A stretch of DNA of 64,000 bases from Perognathus longimembris pacificus (GCF_023159225.1 NC_063162.1:92031880-92095879), one strand, 5' to 3'. Numbered from the stretch's first letter, positions 11,096 through 24,379 are shown. Program-made: numbers and translations. Notes: generated by a model not told the origin, from the letters alone.

Positions 11096-14000
11096 TTGTT
11101 GAATGGCCAGTGGGTCATTGAAGAAATCAGAACGGAAATTCAAATGTTTATGGTATTTAACCAAAAACAACAAACAAAATACCAGCTCCTTTGGGATACA
11201 GGAGAGGCAGTACTCAGAGGAAAATTTATAGCTCTGAGTGCCTACATCAACAAACTGGAGAAATCTCAATCCAACAATTTAGTGATACACCTGAAGCCAG
11301 TTGAAAAAGAGCCACAAGCCAAACCCCAAGCCAATAGACAGAAGCCAATAATTAAAATTAAATCAGAATTAAATGAATTAGAGTAAAAAAAATAAAACCA
11401 TAGAAAAAAATCAACAAAACAAAGAGTTGGTTCTTTGAACAAAATTGACAGACCCTTAGCAAATCTTACAAAAAAAATGAAGAGAACACACCCAAATAAG
11501 CAAAATCAAAGATGAGACTGGAAAAATCATGACAAAAACAACCAAAACTCAGAATATCATAAGGGATTATTTTGCAAACCTATAAGCTAACAAATTTGAA
11601 AATCTGGGAGAAATGGATGAATTTCTAGCATATAACCATAAAGATTTAAATCAACCAAACAGACCCATATCAAGTAATGAACTAGAAACAGCAATAAGAG
11701 ATCTCCCATCCAAGAAAAGCCCAGGTCCAGACAGATTCACAGTGAAATTCTATAAGGCCTTCAAAACAGAACTCACACCAATACCCCTCAAACTCTTCAA
11801 TGAAATTGAAAGTGAACGTTCACTACCAAATTCATCTATGAGGCCTGCATAACCCTTATTGAAAAACCAGACAGGGACTCATCAAAGAAAGATGACTATA
11901 GACCCATTTCTTTGATGAAAATCAATGCAAGATTTCTCAACAAAATTCTGGACAATTGACTTCAAGTCAACAAAAAAATTATACACTATGATCACACTGG
12001 ATTCACTTCAGGGATGCAAAGCTGGTTTAATATATGCAAGTCAATTAACATAATTCACCACAACAATAGTAATAAGGACAAGAATCCCGTGATTATTTCT
12101 ATAGATGGTGAAAAAGTATTTGACAAAATATAACACCCATTTACAGCTTTGGAGAAGCTACGAATCCAGGGAACATTGCCAAATATAATGAAGGCCATGT
12201 ATGACAAACCTACAGCTAACATTATACTTAATAGTGAAAAGTTGAAGTCATTTTATTTAAAATCAGGATCAATAAAAGGATGTCCACTCTCTCCTCTACT
12301 CTTCAACACAGTAGTACTAAAATTCCTAGCCAGAGCAATAAGGCAAGAGGCAAATACAAAGGGGATATAAATAGGGAAAGATGAAGTTAAACTCTCTCTT
12401 TGTAAATGACAAGATCTTGTATTTAAAGAACCCCATAGACTCTACTCCCAAGTTACTTGAGCTGATCTAAAACTTTGGCAAAGTAGCAGGATATAAAATA
12501 AATCCTCAAAAATCAATGGCTTTTCTGAATGCCAACAATGCGAAGAGTGAGACTGAAATCAGGAAAGCAACCTCTTTTGCAATAGCCACCAAAAAAAAAA
12601 ACAAAAAACCCAAAACCCCCTAAAAAGTTAGAAATAACTGTAACCAAAGAAGAAAAACATCTCTACGTGAAAACTTTAAAAATCTGAAAAAGGAAATTAA
12701 AGCAAAACAAAGGAAATGGAAAAACCTCCCGTGCTTATGGATTGGGAGGATTAACATTGTGAAAAAAGCAATACTGTCAAAGGCAATCTACAAATTCAAT
12801 GCAATACCCATCAATATCCCAACACCATTCTTTAATGAAGTAGAGGAAGCAATACAAAAATTCATATGGAGTAATAAAAGACCCTGAATGGGACAAACAA
12901 TCCTTAGCAGGAAGAACACTGCTGGAGGAATATCAATACCAACTTCAAACTCTGTTACAAAGCTATTGTAATAAAAACAGCTTGGTACTGGCACAAGGCC
13001 TGAGGACCAATGGAATAGAAGTGAAGACCCAGAAACGAACCTGAATATCAATGACCACTTTATCTTTGATAAAAAAAGAAAATAAATAGAATGGAAGAAG
13101 ACAGCCTCTTCAACAAATGGTGCTGGCAAATTGGTTAAACACCTGTAACAAGCTAACACTAGATCCTTATATATCATCCAGCACCAGAATCAATTTCAAA
13201 TGGATCAAAGACTGCAAAGAAAAAACAGATACCCTGAAAATATTGCAGGAAAGAATAAGAAAAACACTTGGGCTCCTTGGCATAGGTAGAAATTTTCTTA
13301 GTAAAGGCCCAGAAATACAACAAATCAAAGAAAATTTGAATAAATGGGATTGCATCAAACTGCAAAGCTTCTGCATGGCAAAGGACATAGCTAACAATAT
13401 AAATAGAAAGCCCACAGATTGGGAGAAGATCTTCACTGGCCATATAACAGACAAGGTACTCATATCTAAAATATGCTTAGAACTCAAAAAATTAAGTTCA
13501 CCCAAAACAAATCCTCAAGGAAACAACTGCCCCCTTCATGGATGGGCTAAGGATTTAAAAAGACTTCTCTGGAGAGGAAATGAGAATAGCCAAAAGACAA
13601 ATGAAGAAGTGCTCATATCATTGGACATAAAAGAAATGAAAATCAAAACAACATTGAGATTCCATCTCATCCCAGTAAGAATGGTCATTATAAAGAAAAC
13701 TAATAACAACAAATGCTGGCAGGGAGGTGGCCAAAAGGGAACCCTACAACACTGTTGGTGGGAGCGTAAAGTTGTTCAACCTCCAGCACCCCATATTCCC
13801 CAGCACCACATATACAGAAAACGGCCAGAAGTGGCTCTGTGGCTCAAGTGGAAGAGTGCTAGCCTTGAGCAAAAAGAAGCCAGGGAATAGTGCTCAGACC
13901 CTGAGTCCAAGCCCCAGGAATGGCCAAAAATAAATAAATAAATAAATAAAAGCAGTGTGCAGGTTCCTAACATACAGCTCCCCTATGACCCAGCAACCCA

Positions 14001-14200
14001 CTTTCTGGCATTTACTCAAAGGATTACAAACAAGACCACACTAAAGCTACCAGCCTAACTATGTTCATCACAGCACAATTTGTCATTGCTAAAATATGGA
14101 ACCAAGCCAGATGCCCTCAGTTGATGAATGGATCAAGAAAATGTGGTACACAATGGAATTTTATGCTTCTATCAGAAAAAATGACATTGCCCCATTTGCA
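11096..14200 (+). pseudogene. L1 ORF2, multiply frameshifted
   Basis: Recognisable pieces in order: LRGKFIALSAYINKLEKSQ (11215-11270), KKSPGPDRFTVKFYKAFK (about 11714-11770), [11 protein letters not shown] (about 12095-12127), [17 protein letters not shown] (12199-12249), [10 protein letters not shown] (12279-12308), then the thumb and C-terminal domain (13117-13780). The catalytic FADD site is lost: near 12400 a 2-base deletion shifts the frame and the remaining codons read V-N-D. In the C-terminal cysteine motif (about 13708-13770) two cysteines are replaced (CWQGGGQ; CWWER). It cannot encode an active reverse transcriptase. Confidence 0.85.
13783..13950 (+). mobile_element. IDL-Geo SINE (left end truncated) inside L1
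   Basis: Begins in the CCCAGCACCACATATACAGA linker, then GTGGCTCAAGTGGAAGAGTG and GCCTTGAGCAAAAAGAAGCC, ending GGAATGGCC with a (TAAA)n tail (13927-13950). It interrupts L1 ORF2 between the GTLQHCWW motif and the downstream LLGI-type region. Confidence 0.8.
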
Positions 14201-17132
14201 AGAAATGGAAAGACTTAGAAAAAAAATCATACTAAGTGAAGTAAGTTAGACCCAAAGAAACCATAGATTCTATGTTTTCCCTCAGTGGCAATAATTAGTA
14301 CATGTCTAAGATAGTCCTAGAAGAAGATAACAATAGCTCAATAGCTATGTACATATGAACACTTAAGAGGATGCTAAGCAAAATTAACTCCAAGTTATGG
14401 AAATAAGTGGTTTATCATTTTTGTTGTTATTTTCAATGTACCACGTGAAATTATGCCTTTTTCTTTTGTCTTTCTTCCCCATTGTTTTACCCCTGATGTC
14501 ACTGTAATTGATTTTGCTACCCTGGGTATTGTATACCCGTTTATCAGAACGAGGTAAAAGAAAGGAAACATCAGAATGGAGAGACAAAGGGTAAAAGGTG
14601 AACCAATGCAAGAGCCATACTTAGAAGACAATATGCTGTAAACCAGCGTACAACTCTGCAGGCAGGGGGGATTGGGAAAGGGGAATGTGGGAGAAAAATG
14701 AGGGAGGAGGTATTAAGTTTGGTAAGAAATGTACTCACTGCCTTACATATATGAAACTGTAACCTCTCTATACATCACTTTGATAGTAAATGAACTTATT
14801 AGTAAAAAAAAAAGAAAATAGGCTTTTTTTCCACATGCAGATTCAACATTAGTAAACCAGATTGTGTTAACATAGCTTCTAAGATCAATCCTATCAATAC
14901 ATTTCTGGGGCCATTTCTGGGTAAGAAACCATGAGTGGTGGGGAGATGACCAAGTTTTAAAGTCCCTCTGCCATCCAACTGACCTAAACTGCAAATTACA
15001 TTCTGATTTGTCAAATTATTTTAGAAAATGAATGCACAGTAAAAATAATCTAATCAGTCAGTTTCTGGGAATAATGAGCCTTCAAGAGGAGCCTATGATG
15101 CAATATCTCTTAGAACTAAAATATAACAGCACCTTCTTTCTAAACACACATTGTAAGAGAACAGCAGGATTGCTCTCCCATTACCAAAGCCTCACTCCAA
15201 AAATACAACAGATGTTGGGACTGTGCAAAGTAAACCTCAACCCTAATGTGATCTGTGCTAAATTCTTCCTAGTTAGACATCCCAGTTCAGAGTCAAGTTC
15301 ATTAGAGTGAAAGCCTATGATGCTTGCAATTATTTTAGCCATTGTGTTTCTCTGCATGTTTATAAGGAAGACAATGCTGCATGGGAGTAAAAGAAGGAAT
15401 ATTTCTGTTACTACAAGGGTCCTATAGTATCATAGAAGCTGGGAAACAGAAGTCAAACAGGTAGGAGAATAAGCTACTGTTTGGTTACACAGCTTGGCCT
15501 GGGTTTAGTAAAGGATCACTCTCCCTCTTCTCTTCTCTTCCCCTTTCTGCCCTCTGACTAATGCTAGGGAAGCATTAACAAAGAGAGTAGCAAGCAGAAA
15601 ATGAAGGGGCTAGCAACCACAGGCTAATTAAATTTAAAATATTAAGAAGCAGTACAACCACAAGCAGCCGAAAAGGGTTGCCCAAGCTCAGCATGACCAC
15701 CATTTGTAAACTCAGGGGTTGCCAGGAGCTGAGAACAGACCCTTGCAGAAGGAAATGCTCATAGTACAGACCAAATTACAGGAGCTCTGGAAATGAAAGG
15801 AATAAGCAGGACAGAGTTACTGACAATTGGCCAGGTTAAAAAAGCAATCACAACTATCTTCTCTAAATAGAAAAAATATACTTTTGTGTCAAGTTCACAA
15901 AGGACAACCAATAATCAATTAGTCAAGCTTTCAAGCTTCCTTCTCTATAATAACAGAGTACTTGATGAGGTAGATTCTTTTGGGAATGTACTTTTAGAAA
16001 AATGTGTTGTATATAAGTAAGCCCTGGCTGGACACCATGCAATCTATCTTTAACATCAAATTTAACACTTTCATTTTCTAGCTTCTGACTCTGCCATTGT
16101 ACAGAAAAGCACATGGGTTAAAGGATCTCTTCTAGCTAATTCCTTCCACTTCGGAAATTTGATGTCAATAATTTTCCATCTAATTGCATTTAAACCTTAG
16201 TGTTATTCAAAATAATGAATAATAACAGCATAAGACCTGGTCAGTTTGGAAATGTCCTTGAGTACATAGTGAGTACACTATCAAAATACTGACGAAGGCA
16301 ATATCCTCATTTTGTGAATCACAACAGCAGTTTTGCATAATGTTTTCTTATTGTTGCTATTGTCATAAAAGTCCTTATCCATATTTTTTAAATCACTCTT
16401 AATTTGACTACATATTCTTTATTAGACTTTATATGCATTTTTCATTCAGATTACTTTCCTCCTTTTAAAAAGTATCCCATATTCAAGTTTTTATACTGTC
16501 TTCATTTTCCTTTGTCTTTTTCTCTTACAGCCATCTTTAATTTCTCTTTATTCCCCTCCTTATGACTCTGCTCCTTCTTCCATATCTGTGTAATTTATAA
16601 TGCTTATGCAGAAGGCTTATGTTCTGTGACAAGTACACTGGCTACCTCAGAACTCAATGAAGGACCAGTGTCAATATCATCACACTCAGTTTCCCCATGA
16701 GCCCCACAGGACATCATTTACTTTATATTGATCTAACATATCCAAAATGAAACTCAGTCTTCCAGCTGCTAACACATCACAATAATGATTAGCAACTGGA
16801 AAACTGGAAATATGCTGGGAAAGTTTCTTTTTCTTCAATTCTTTTGTACTGCATGTCAACTGGCACACATGTTAAGTGTGCACATCTTCATAACAGTGGG
16901 CTAATTTCTGCAACATTTCTGATGAAGTTTGATGACACAAAATAGACAGAAAGAGGTTTTAAAGTATAAGTTTTATTATTTGAATATCAAGAAAACTTTG
17001 AATTTCAAATTACTTCCAAAAGTAGAAACTTATACCGATGGAATTAAGACCATGTCAGTAACTTCTTAGGAAGGAAATTTCCTCTTCCTTGTCTAATTTT
17101 GGTTTTGTCTAATTTTAAAATATGATGGACAA

Positions 17133-17221
17133 GGTAACAAACAGTACAAGAAATGTATCCAATGCCTAACGTATGAAACTGTAACCTCTCTATACATCAG
17201 TTTGATAATAAAAATTTGAAA
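17133..17221 (+). mobile_element. 89-bp L1 3' end with 16-bp target duplication
   Basis: Very short insertion: it begins GGTAACAAACAGTACAAG, just 3' of where the polypurine tract would be, and ends TTTGATAATAAAAATTTG plus A's. AAAATATGATGGACAA flanks it at 17117-17132 and 17222-17237. Confidence 0.9.
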
Positions 17222-17282
17222 AAAATATGATGGACAATTAAAATTCAATCAGCAGTTAAGATTACCAGACATATGGGGTTTT

Positions 17283-17552
17283 CTTTGTTGTTGTTATTGT
17301 TTTGTTTTTGTTTTTGTTTTTGGTGCTGGTCTTGGGGCTTGAACTCAGGGCCTGGGTGCTATGCTGAGCTTTTTCAGCTCATGGCTAGTACTCTTATCAG
17401 TTGAGCCACACCTCCACTTCTGACTTTTTTTTTCTTTTGCAGCTTATGAGAGATAGAAGCCTCATACACTTTCCTGCTCAGGCTGGCTTTGAACTACGAG
17501 CCTTAAATCATTGCCTCCGAGCTACACAGGGTGAGCCACTGGTGCCCAGAAT
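17283..17552 (-). mobile_element. B1-like/Geo dimeric SINE, antisense
   Basis: Minus strand: CACCAGTGGCTCACCCTGTG start, AGTTCAAAGCCAGCCTGAGC, an A-rich linker, GTGTGGCTCAACTGATAAGA, CCATGAGCTGAAAAAGCTCA, CCCTGAGTTCAAGCCCC, and a tail appearing on the plus strand as the (GTTTTT)n at about 17293-17321. Confidence 0.75.
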
Positions 17553-17835
17553 GTGAATTATTTTTGTACATCATTTCTCATCAGATGTATAACTTAAAAA
17601 AAAGAAAATCAAGTCATTTTAAGCTCTATACATTTGACTAATTAAATTTCCATAGAATTTAATTACAAAATCATTTTCTATATGGTCTATGTCAATGTAT
17701 CTAAAGAGGGATATGAATTGCAGTCTTTGCATACTTTCTAGTTCTATTAAAATGACTTATTATATATTAATGAAATGGCACAACAAAGACTCAATATAAT
17801 CTCTTAATTATAACACTTTTTAAAGAGATAATTTT

Positions 17836-18000
17836 AAGTTTTTAATATGTTATTGAAAAGACAATGAACAGGGGGGTACAGTTACATAAGTGAGCTAATG
17901 AGTACATTTCTTTTTGAACAGTGTTACGCCCTCACTCACTTTTGCCCACTTACCCTTCCCTACTCCCCTCCCCCAAGTTGTAAAGTTCATTTATCATAGT
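17836..18000 (-). mobile_element. Older L1 3' UTR fragment
   Basis: Plus strand: GAGCTAATGAGTACATTTCT, then a C/T-rich run (TACCCTTCCCTACTCCCCTC) and AAGTTGTAAAGTTCA. This is the complement of an L1-type polypurine 3' UTR, related to 55160-55470. Confidence 0.55.
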
Positions 18001-18726
18001 ATAGATGAGATATTTTAAAGGAAATGGTAGTGAATGTTTAATTCCCAAAATAGCAAGGAAAACTAGTGTTAGATTTATAAAGACTTTCTGAATATATTTA
18101 TAGTTTCTGATTTAGGAATTGGTTTTCAGAAGTTAAACAAAAGAATATTTGATATCACAGAGCAAACTGCCTTAGAAGTAAAGTTCAATGTTGGAACCTT
18201 TCTTTACTGACACTGCTTAGAACTTTCAGAATTGGTAAGAAGCCTCAAAATTCATTTTTTCCCCTGATAGATTTAACCCTACTCAGGGTCACCTGAAAAT
18301 TTATTCTGGTATGTATTGAAGTCTTCCATTTGTTTTAATAAATGTAATAATGCAAAAGTCCTGGACATATTTATTTAATATTTTTTAAAGGAGACTAGAA
18401 TGTCAAGGGTATTTTCTCTGTTTCATTTCATTAACATAAATCACTCTGGTTAAGATGAAATGTCCAACACATGAACTGAATTAAAGCAACTCTCCCCCTT
18501 AGGAGGAAAGTGCCAGGCCAGCTCTGAAGTTGCCTTAGTCTAGACTTTGAACATGTTCACAAACAGGTGCAGTCACTTCTCACCCGAACCAACAGAGACC
18601 TGTATATTCCATGGAAACACTGGCTGCCCTTCCCACCCTTACTTCACTACTTCCTACTTTCCTACTATGATTTCTTTTGTGCAGTTCAGATTGGCTTCAT
18701 TATATTTGCTTCAGGCTCCTTTTTGT

Positions 18727-18728
<2 letters not shown>

Positions 18729-18773
<45 letters not shown>
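18729..18773. repeat. (CA)n microsatellite with one interruption
   Basis: CA run with an AA interruption near 18761. Confidence 0.95.
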
Positions 18774-20184
18774 TTGTTAAAATATTAAAATATACTGGGA
18801 AGAGAGCAAAATCCTTTATATTAATCACCTCAGCCTGTGTCTTCAGATGAAAATAAAGCACCCCAGATAATTTTCAATATCAAGCCAGTTACCACAATGG
18901 TGCTGTTTCCTTAAGAAATCCCCTAGTCTTGTGACATTTCTCTGCTTACTACTACTCACAAGTCCACTAAATCTCGTATCTGGTGTGTTAACTCTTGTTT
19001 CATTTCATTGACTGGCAATACAAGCATTAACATTCTATGAAGTAAAGTGTATTTATCATAAAGCTAATGAAACTTAAATTACAATGTTCTTCACTCACAA
19101 TGAACCTTTCTAACTCTGTGTAGCTACTTTTGAATGTCTTTGGAATTACACAATTAGGCATGATTGAGATGCATATATGAGGATCAGCTTCCAAGGAGAA
19201 ATTTTAGTATGTCTGTGTTGATTGGAATCCTTTTGTCACAGGATTCATCCCCAGGCTTCTGTGCAGGCCTGCAGAAAGTCAGGACACTTGCTAGGCTTGA
19301 ATCAGCAGCCTTTCCTTTGTCTCTGTTCTTTTACTACCTGTCAGTATTCTAAGCTTTGTCCATTCGCTAATTGCCTCAGTAGTTTTCACTTCCAACCAAC
19401 CTTATTGGATACTTAAGTGTTGTCCATACAGCTAGCTCCTTGTTAAGCTTTGTATAGTTATTCGTATGGCAGATTTGTGCACATTCAAACTCATGAAAGA
19501 TGTATCTCTTGACTCAAAGCACTGCAACTTTAAATAAAAAAGTGATCAATAAGACAAAATCCAGCTGTTCCATTGCTCCACCCTTCAGCCATCATGACAA
19601 GAAGAATTCTACCTAGAAACAAGTTTCCTGCATACTCAGACCCCATGCTATGCCTCCTCAAAAGTTCATCTGTCACGATAAAGTGAAGAAGTCATTGCTG
19701 AATGCTGATATTTTGAAAGGAAGAAAGTCGAAAGAATCTAAGCATCCAGGAACCTAACTTTGAACTGATGTTTCCATAAAAGAAAGAAAATGGAAAATGG
19801 TTTACTTTCCTAGATGTATTTTGAAAAGAAAGAACTAATTACAGACATTTGATGTTAATGGAATTTTTAAAAAGTTGATTGGATGATGTAAGATAAATCA
19901 CTACATCAACCAACATTTCAGAAAAGTTATGTCAGATGAATTTAGTTCTTAACCTTTCATGTCTACCCTTTGAAAATTAAAAATGCAGTTTCATGGGAAG
20001 GCAACTAAAGAACGGTAATTGCTAAGAGATAATACAAAAGCAAAGCCACAAAGGAAGTGCAGGGGCAGGTAGTGTACTCCAGATGTTTCTGGTGGAAAGC
20101 TGCTGAGAGCAGAAGGGCCACTCACCAGGATCCATTCAGTCTCATTCTGCTTCAAAATTCATTCATGCTGGAATTGGGAATTTC

Positions 20185-20525
20185 TATGCTCTGAATGTTT
20201 GTGTCCCACCAAATTTGTATATTGATATGCTACCCCCAAATGGGGTGATGTTATGAGATAAGAGCTTTAGAAAGGTGAATAGATCTTGAGCTACAGTCCT
20301 CAAGAACAAGACTCATCCTCTTTCATGGAATCCTTAGAGAAATGTCTTACCCAGAGCAATCATTTAGAAGACGCCATCCATAAGCTAGAACATGGGCCCT
20401 CACCAGACACAGAATCTGCTGGCACTTTGATCTTGCTCTTCCTGGTCTGCAGAACTGTGAGTAATCAACTTTTATCATTTATAAGTCACTTACTTCCTCA
20501 TATTTTGTTGTAATAGACTCAGTAG
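20185..20525 (+). mobile_element. ERVL-MaLR LTR relic (MLT1/MST type)
   Basis: TCTGAATGTTTGTGTCCCAC near the start, CATGGGCCCTCACCAGACAC, AGAATCTGCTGGC, TTTGATCTTG, CTGCAGAACTGTGAG and TTTATAAGTCAC in order match a MaLR-type solo LTR in its standard orientation. It is non-coding with no internal region. Confidence 0.75.
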
Positions 20526-20929
20526 AGACAGAAGTGCAATCCAGCTTCCATTACGAATTAATGATGAGTACATCCATAGGTCTGTCTGTTCTTACCATGC
20601 CATAATTTCCTGTGTGTTCTTGATATGAACCATTCCCTATTCATAAGCATGTCTGTGGATGAATGGCATGTTACAGTAAATTCAGGCATTTCTCACTTTC
20701 ACAAGAAAGGTACTATTTCAGGTACTTGAGCACAGGAAAAATATGTTAGTGATCCACGGTAGAAAACATATATAGATTTTTGTTTCACTGCAGGGAAGGA
20801 GCCTTCCTTTGACTATGAATTTGAGAAGAGAACCATCTTTGCTTCTCCCAAAGCAATAAGTATGTGACATAAGCATTGAGCACCATGATTGCCAAAGCAT
20901 ATCTCATTATTGGATTAAGAGTCAGTGTA

Positions 20930-21047
20930 ATATGTTTATCTGAACTAGGGAAGGGAAAGAAAAATGAGGGAGGGTATAACAAGACAAGAAATGCACTCAA
21001 TACCTTATTATGTAACTGTACCCCCATTTTTTAAAAAAGATAAAAAA
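20930..21047 (+). mobile_element. Short older-subfamily L1 3' end
   Basis: Reduced polypurine stretch (GGGAAGGGAAAG), GAAATGCACTCAATACC, an ATGTAACTGT end and a T/A-rich tail. It is flanked by AAGAGTCAGTGTA (20917-20929) and AAGAATCAGTGTA (21048-21060). Confidence 0.75.
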
Positions 21048-21714
21048 AAGAATCAGTGTAGCTAAGTAGAGCATCATTCTTTCAGTATCATTCAGGAACT
21101 GAATTGTTTCCCATACAAGTCTACTTGTCATAATTCTGTTTCATGACTTTGAATGTTTTAACATAAATAATATATTTCTTGCCTTTTTCACTTACATAAT
21201 TCAACCTATATGATTATCCTAAAGACATGAGTTGAGTACTTACACGTGTAATAAAACAAAGGAGTGTTTCACAAAAGTGAGTGAAGACTTTGCTGACTTA
21301 CTGCTTTGATAGTTATAATATATTTTGGATAAATGCATCATATATAGCTGTGGTTTATTAAAGTGATATCTAGAAGTACTATCTTTAGACATAAAATGAC
21401 TTTACTATTCCAGGGTAATCAAAGAACCTTTTCCCAAAGCCCTGTTCTTCTTTTTTAACTAGGAGAGGTATTACATTTTAATATTCACTATATTATTTTA
21501 GAATATGGTTTCTCACTAGAAAAAATTCAATTAATTGATGATCTGTCTTGACACAAAATAAACTACTCTCTCTTTCTTTTTCTCAAACAAATATAACTAT
21601 CAATAGTAAATGATGCCTTATACTCTGTAAGTCTACAAGTTGTTCTACTCATTAAACGAATTATATTTATATACTACAATTAGTTGTTAATTGTAACAGT
21701 TTAAACAAAAATAA

Positions 21715-21805
21715 GGGGCTGGGATGTAGCTCAGTGGCAAAACACTTGCCTAGCAAGTGAAACATCCTGAGTTCAATCCCCAGCACCAAAAAAGACAAAA
21801 CAAAC
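21715..21805 (+). mobile_element. Monomeric ID SINE
   Basis: GGGGCTGGGATGTAGCTCAG, TGCCTAGCAAGTG, GAGTTCAATCCCCAGCACC and an A-rich tail: a classic ID element from tRNA-Ala with A- and B-box-like stretches. Flanked by AAACAAAAATAA at 21703-21714 and 21806-21817. A retroposon, not a tRNA gene. Confidence 0.9.
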
Positions 21806-22020
21806 AAACAAAAATAAATTCACATTTTTAACATGTTGTATCTGGTCCAAAGTACTTTTCAGAGATATGCTTCTATATTTAAGCTAAAAATATACAGGGA
21901 CTAAATTTATCACTAATTTGCTATAATTTTGAGTGGTAGTAACTTTATCCTAAGAAAATTCACTGAGCCACTTAATAGGATATCAAAGGAATCTATCTTC
22001 TTCCTTTTCTGTCAGTGGTT

Positions 22021-22092
22021 AAACATTTCCTTCCTTGTCGCTCCCTTTCTTTCCTTTCCTCTTTCTTTCTCTCTCTTTTCCTGCCTTCCTTA
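22021..22092. repeat. CT-rich polypyrimidine tract
   Basis: Impure CTTT/CCTT-rich run of about 70 bp. Confidence 0.85.
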
Positions 22093-22525
22093 TCTTAACA
22101 GCTCCCCCAGCAGTAAGAAATAGATAGACTATTTGGAAGAATATGGATTGCTCAAATGTTCTGTTTATTTAATAGTATAAGTTTATATCACATATTGCTG
22201 TCATGCTTAATATATTGTGAGATTCTTCTCATGGGCAGATTTATCTTATTCTTTTGTCATCATGTTCACTGTGCAAATTTTACCACCTATTTTTTTTACA
22301 CTTTGTTTTGCAGAATACTAGTTCCAATGATCTGTTTTGAAAGGGGAAGAAAGGGAGATGCGAATCTCCTGAAAGAAGAGGGTTTTCATTAGACATAAGA
22401 CATAAGACATTTATGATTGAGAAACCCTATTATTCATTATAGCTTGTCTTGGCATCTCAAATTTAGAGCCACTTGTGGGTTGTTTGGCCTTGCAAAGATC
22501 CTTGCAGTGTCTACCTTATTCTCTT

Positions 22526-22866
22526 TAGGTTACTACAGCAAGATAAGAACCAAGTGCCTTAAATATCAGAAATTTGATTTCTCATAGTTTTGGAAGCTTG
22601 AAATGGACATGCCAGCATCGTGAAGTCCCAGTTCCTGGCTTGCAAAGAGTTCCTCTCTCGCTGTGTGTTCCCATGGCCTTTGCCCTATGTGCATCCTTGG
22701 AAGGAGTGAGAGAAGGCTCTCTAGCACAGCTTCTGATAAAGGCACCAATCCCATTAATGTGAGGCACCACCCTGAGAACCACATCTATTCCTAAAAGCCC
22801 ATCTCAAATATCATCCCATTATGGGTTAGGACTTCAATAAGTAAATTTGGAGCAAAGGCACGAGCA
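22526..22866 (-). mobile_element. ERVL-MaLR LTR relic (MLT1/MST type), antisense
   Basis: Plus strand reads the complement of the LTR: CAGAAATTTGATTTCTCATA GTTTTGGAAGCTTG, GCACCAATCCCATTAATG, GAGGCACCACCCTGA and GGGTTAGGACTTCAATA. Non-coding. Confidence 0.75.
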
Positions 22867-24379
22867 CTCAACTAATGAATAATGAACTAATATCTCAAGT
22901 AAGCTGAAAACGCGAATACTCTCATTTCTTCTATCCCAAGCTAATACAGTGTGATCCACCATTGACAAAAATCCATTTAGGGATTCTCTGATTTTTCTTA
23001 GGAGAGGCTGGTGGATATAGTCTCAGTTTCTCATCCCAACACTGCTCTCCCTGGTTTCTCAGGATGGTTATATAGACAGAGCAACCTTTGTCCTAGTGGA
23101 AAGCAAATATCCAGTCTGTTCGGTACACAAGAATACTCAAAAGTTTTCAGTGAGTGGTGAGAAAGATCTCACATGAAGTTGGAGCACATTAACATCAGAT
23201 TTATTGAAATAATGCATAGTTACTTAACTCTTAATTATAAAGAAGCAATTCTGGTGGTATCACTCATGACTCTCCTACCCAAAGGTAATAAAAAGTACAG
23301 GAAATAAGCCAGGATCAAATGCCCATTGGTTTTTATAGTATGAGAGATCTTTTCCTTTGAGAGGCCTAAGGGTTGAGTAACCCTTCATTCAGACACATCG
23401 TCCATCCCTACCAGTGGGATTGTCACAAAGAGAGCAACCAGGAGATGGAGGGAAAACAGAATTCTCAGTGACATTGCATCTGACCTCAAAGAGGGCAACT
23501 TCCTCATTTTTGATTCTTGGGCTTCAAAGTGGATTGGGACTGCTTTTGTACAGCCTCTTTGTGAGAGACTCTAGAAGCTAGGATTTAATTTTGTAAAGTC
23601 TCCAGAGGGGTCTTTATTCCTCCGGGTGTCAGGACAACTCTCACGCCACAGGAGGGTCTCTCACTTATTTCCACTTCAAAGAGGGCATTTATAATAATCC
23701 TCCTTATTACAGAATCCAACCACACCTTTTGCTGGGATGATTAATTGGGAAGTGTTGTGGGCATTTTTGGTGTTGCTCTTGTTATGATTTTCTAATATAT
23801 CGTGTGCAGTCATTTCACCCTTAAATATAAATGTTCTCTCTGGGTAAAAAAAAAGAGGCACAAACAAAAATGTTTTGAAAAGTAATCATTTGTTTAAAAA
23901 ATGGAAATTGGGCTTCTGTGTCATAAGGAATGTATGTGCATAATGGTGAAATTTAACACTGGTAAATGATCTGACTACCTCAAAGTGAAGTTTCTGCCTT
24001 CCTACAGTGGCCTTTAACCCTGCCCTTTCCTCCAATCTGAGAAGAGCTGATGTTGATGGAACATATAATGGCCCCTTTCCTGTGTAGTAAAGTCAGCAAT
24101 AAAGCTTAGTAATTAAGGGTACCAGGGAGGCCCAGCCCAGCAGGCTAGTGGTGTGGCGAACACTTTTAGAACTTCAAACAATATCAAAGTCACTGAGAAA
24201 CGGGCCTAGCTCAGTTCTGGTTTGAATTAAGCCTCACTTCCACACGCACTTTTCAAATCCAAGCTCAAACAAGAAAGCCAAGGCCTTCTGGATTTCATTA
24301 GAGCCAATTATCTTATCTGTTTCATCTCAGGCCTGACCCTAAGGCTGGCAAACAGCTATTCAGTGCATTTGTGTGGTTG

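Larger units (their letters stand above)
10915..14815 (+). mobile_element. Long dead LINE-1 (end of EN domain to poly(A))
   Basis: About 3.9 kb in sense orientation: the end of the endonuclease region, the linker, reverse transcriptase, C-terminal domain, and a 3' UTR with a polypurine tract (about 14662-14710) and A tail. The reading frame is broken many times. A Geo-type SINE interrupts the ORF2 C-terminus at 13783-13950. No target duplication was identified. Confidence 0.85.

Noticed and set aside
13117..13890. 257-codon open frame, the longest in the window
   Set aside because: It is the C-terminal part of a dead L1 ORF2 running into a SINE; not a host gene.
20185..20525. Possible provirus because of LTR sequence
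   Set aside because: Only solo, diverged MaLR LTR relics are present, with no internal gag/pol region in the window.
21715..21785. tRNA-like sequence with A and B boxes
   Set aside because: It is an ID SINE with A-rich tail and target duplication, not a tRNA gene.
22384..22412. Short direct repeats (AGACATA units) as a possible CRISPR-like array
   Set aside because: Only about three 8-bp tandem units with no spacers; a trivial slippage repeat in mammalian DNA.
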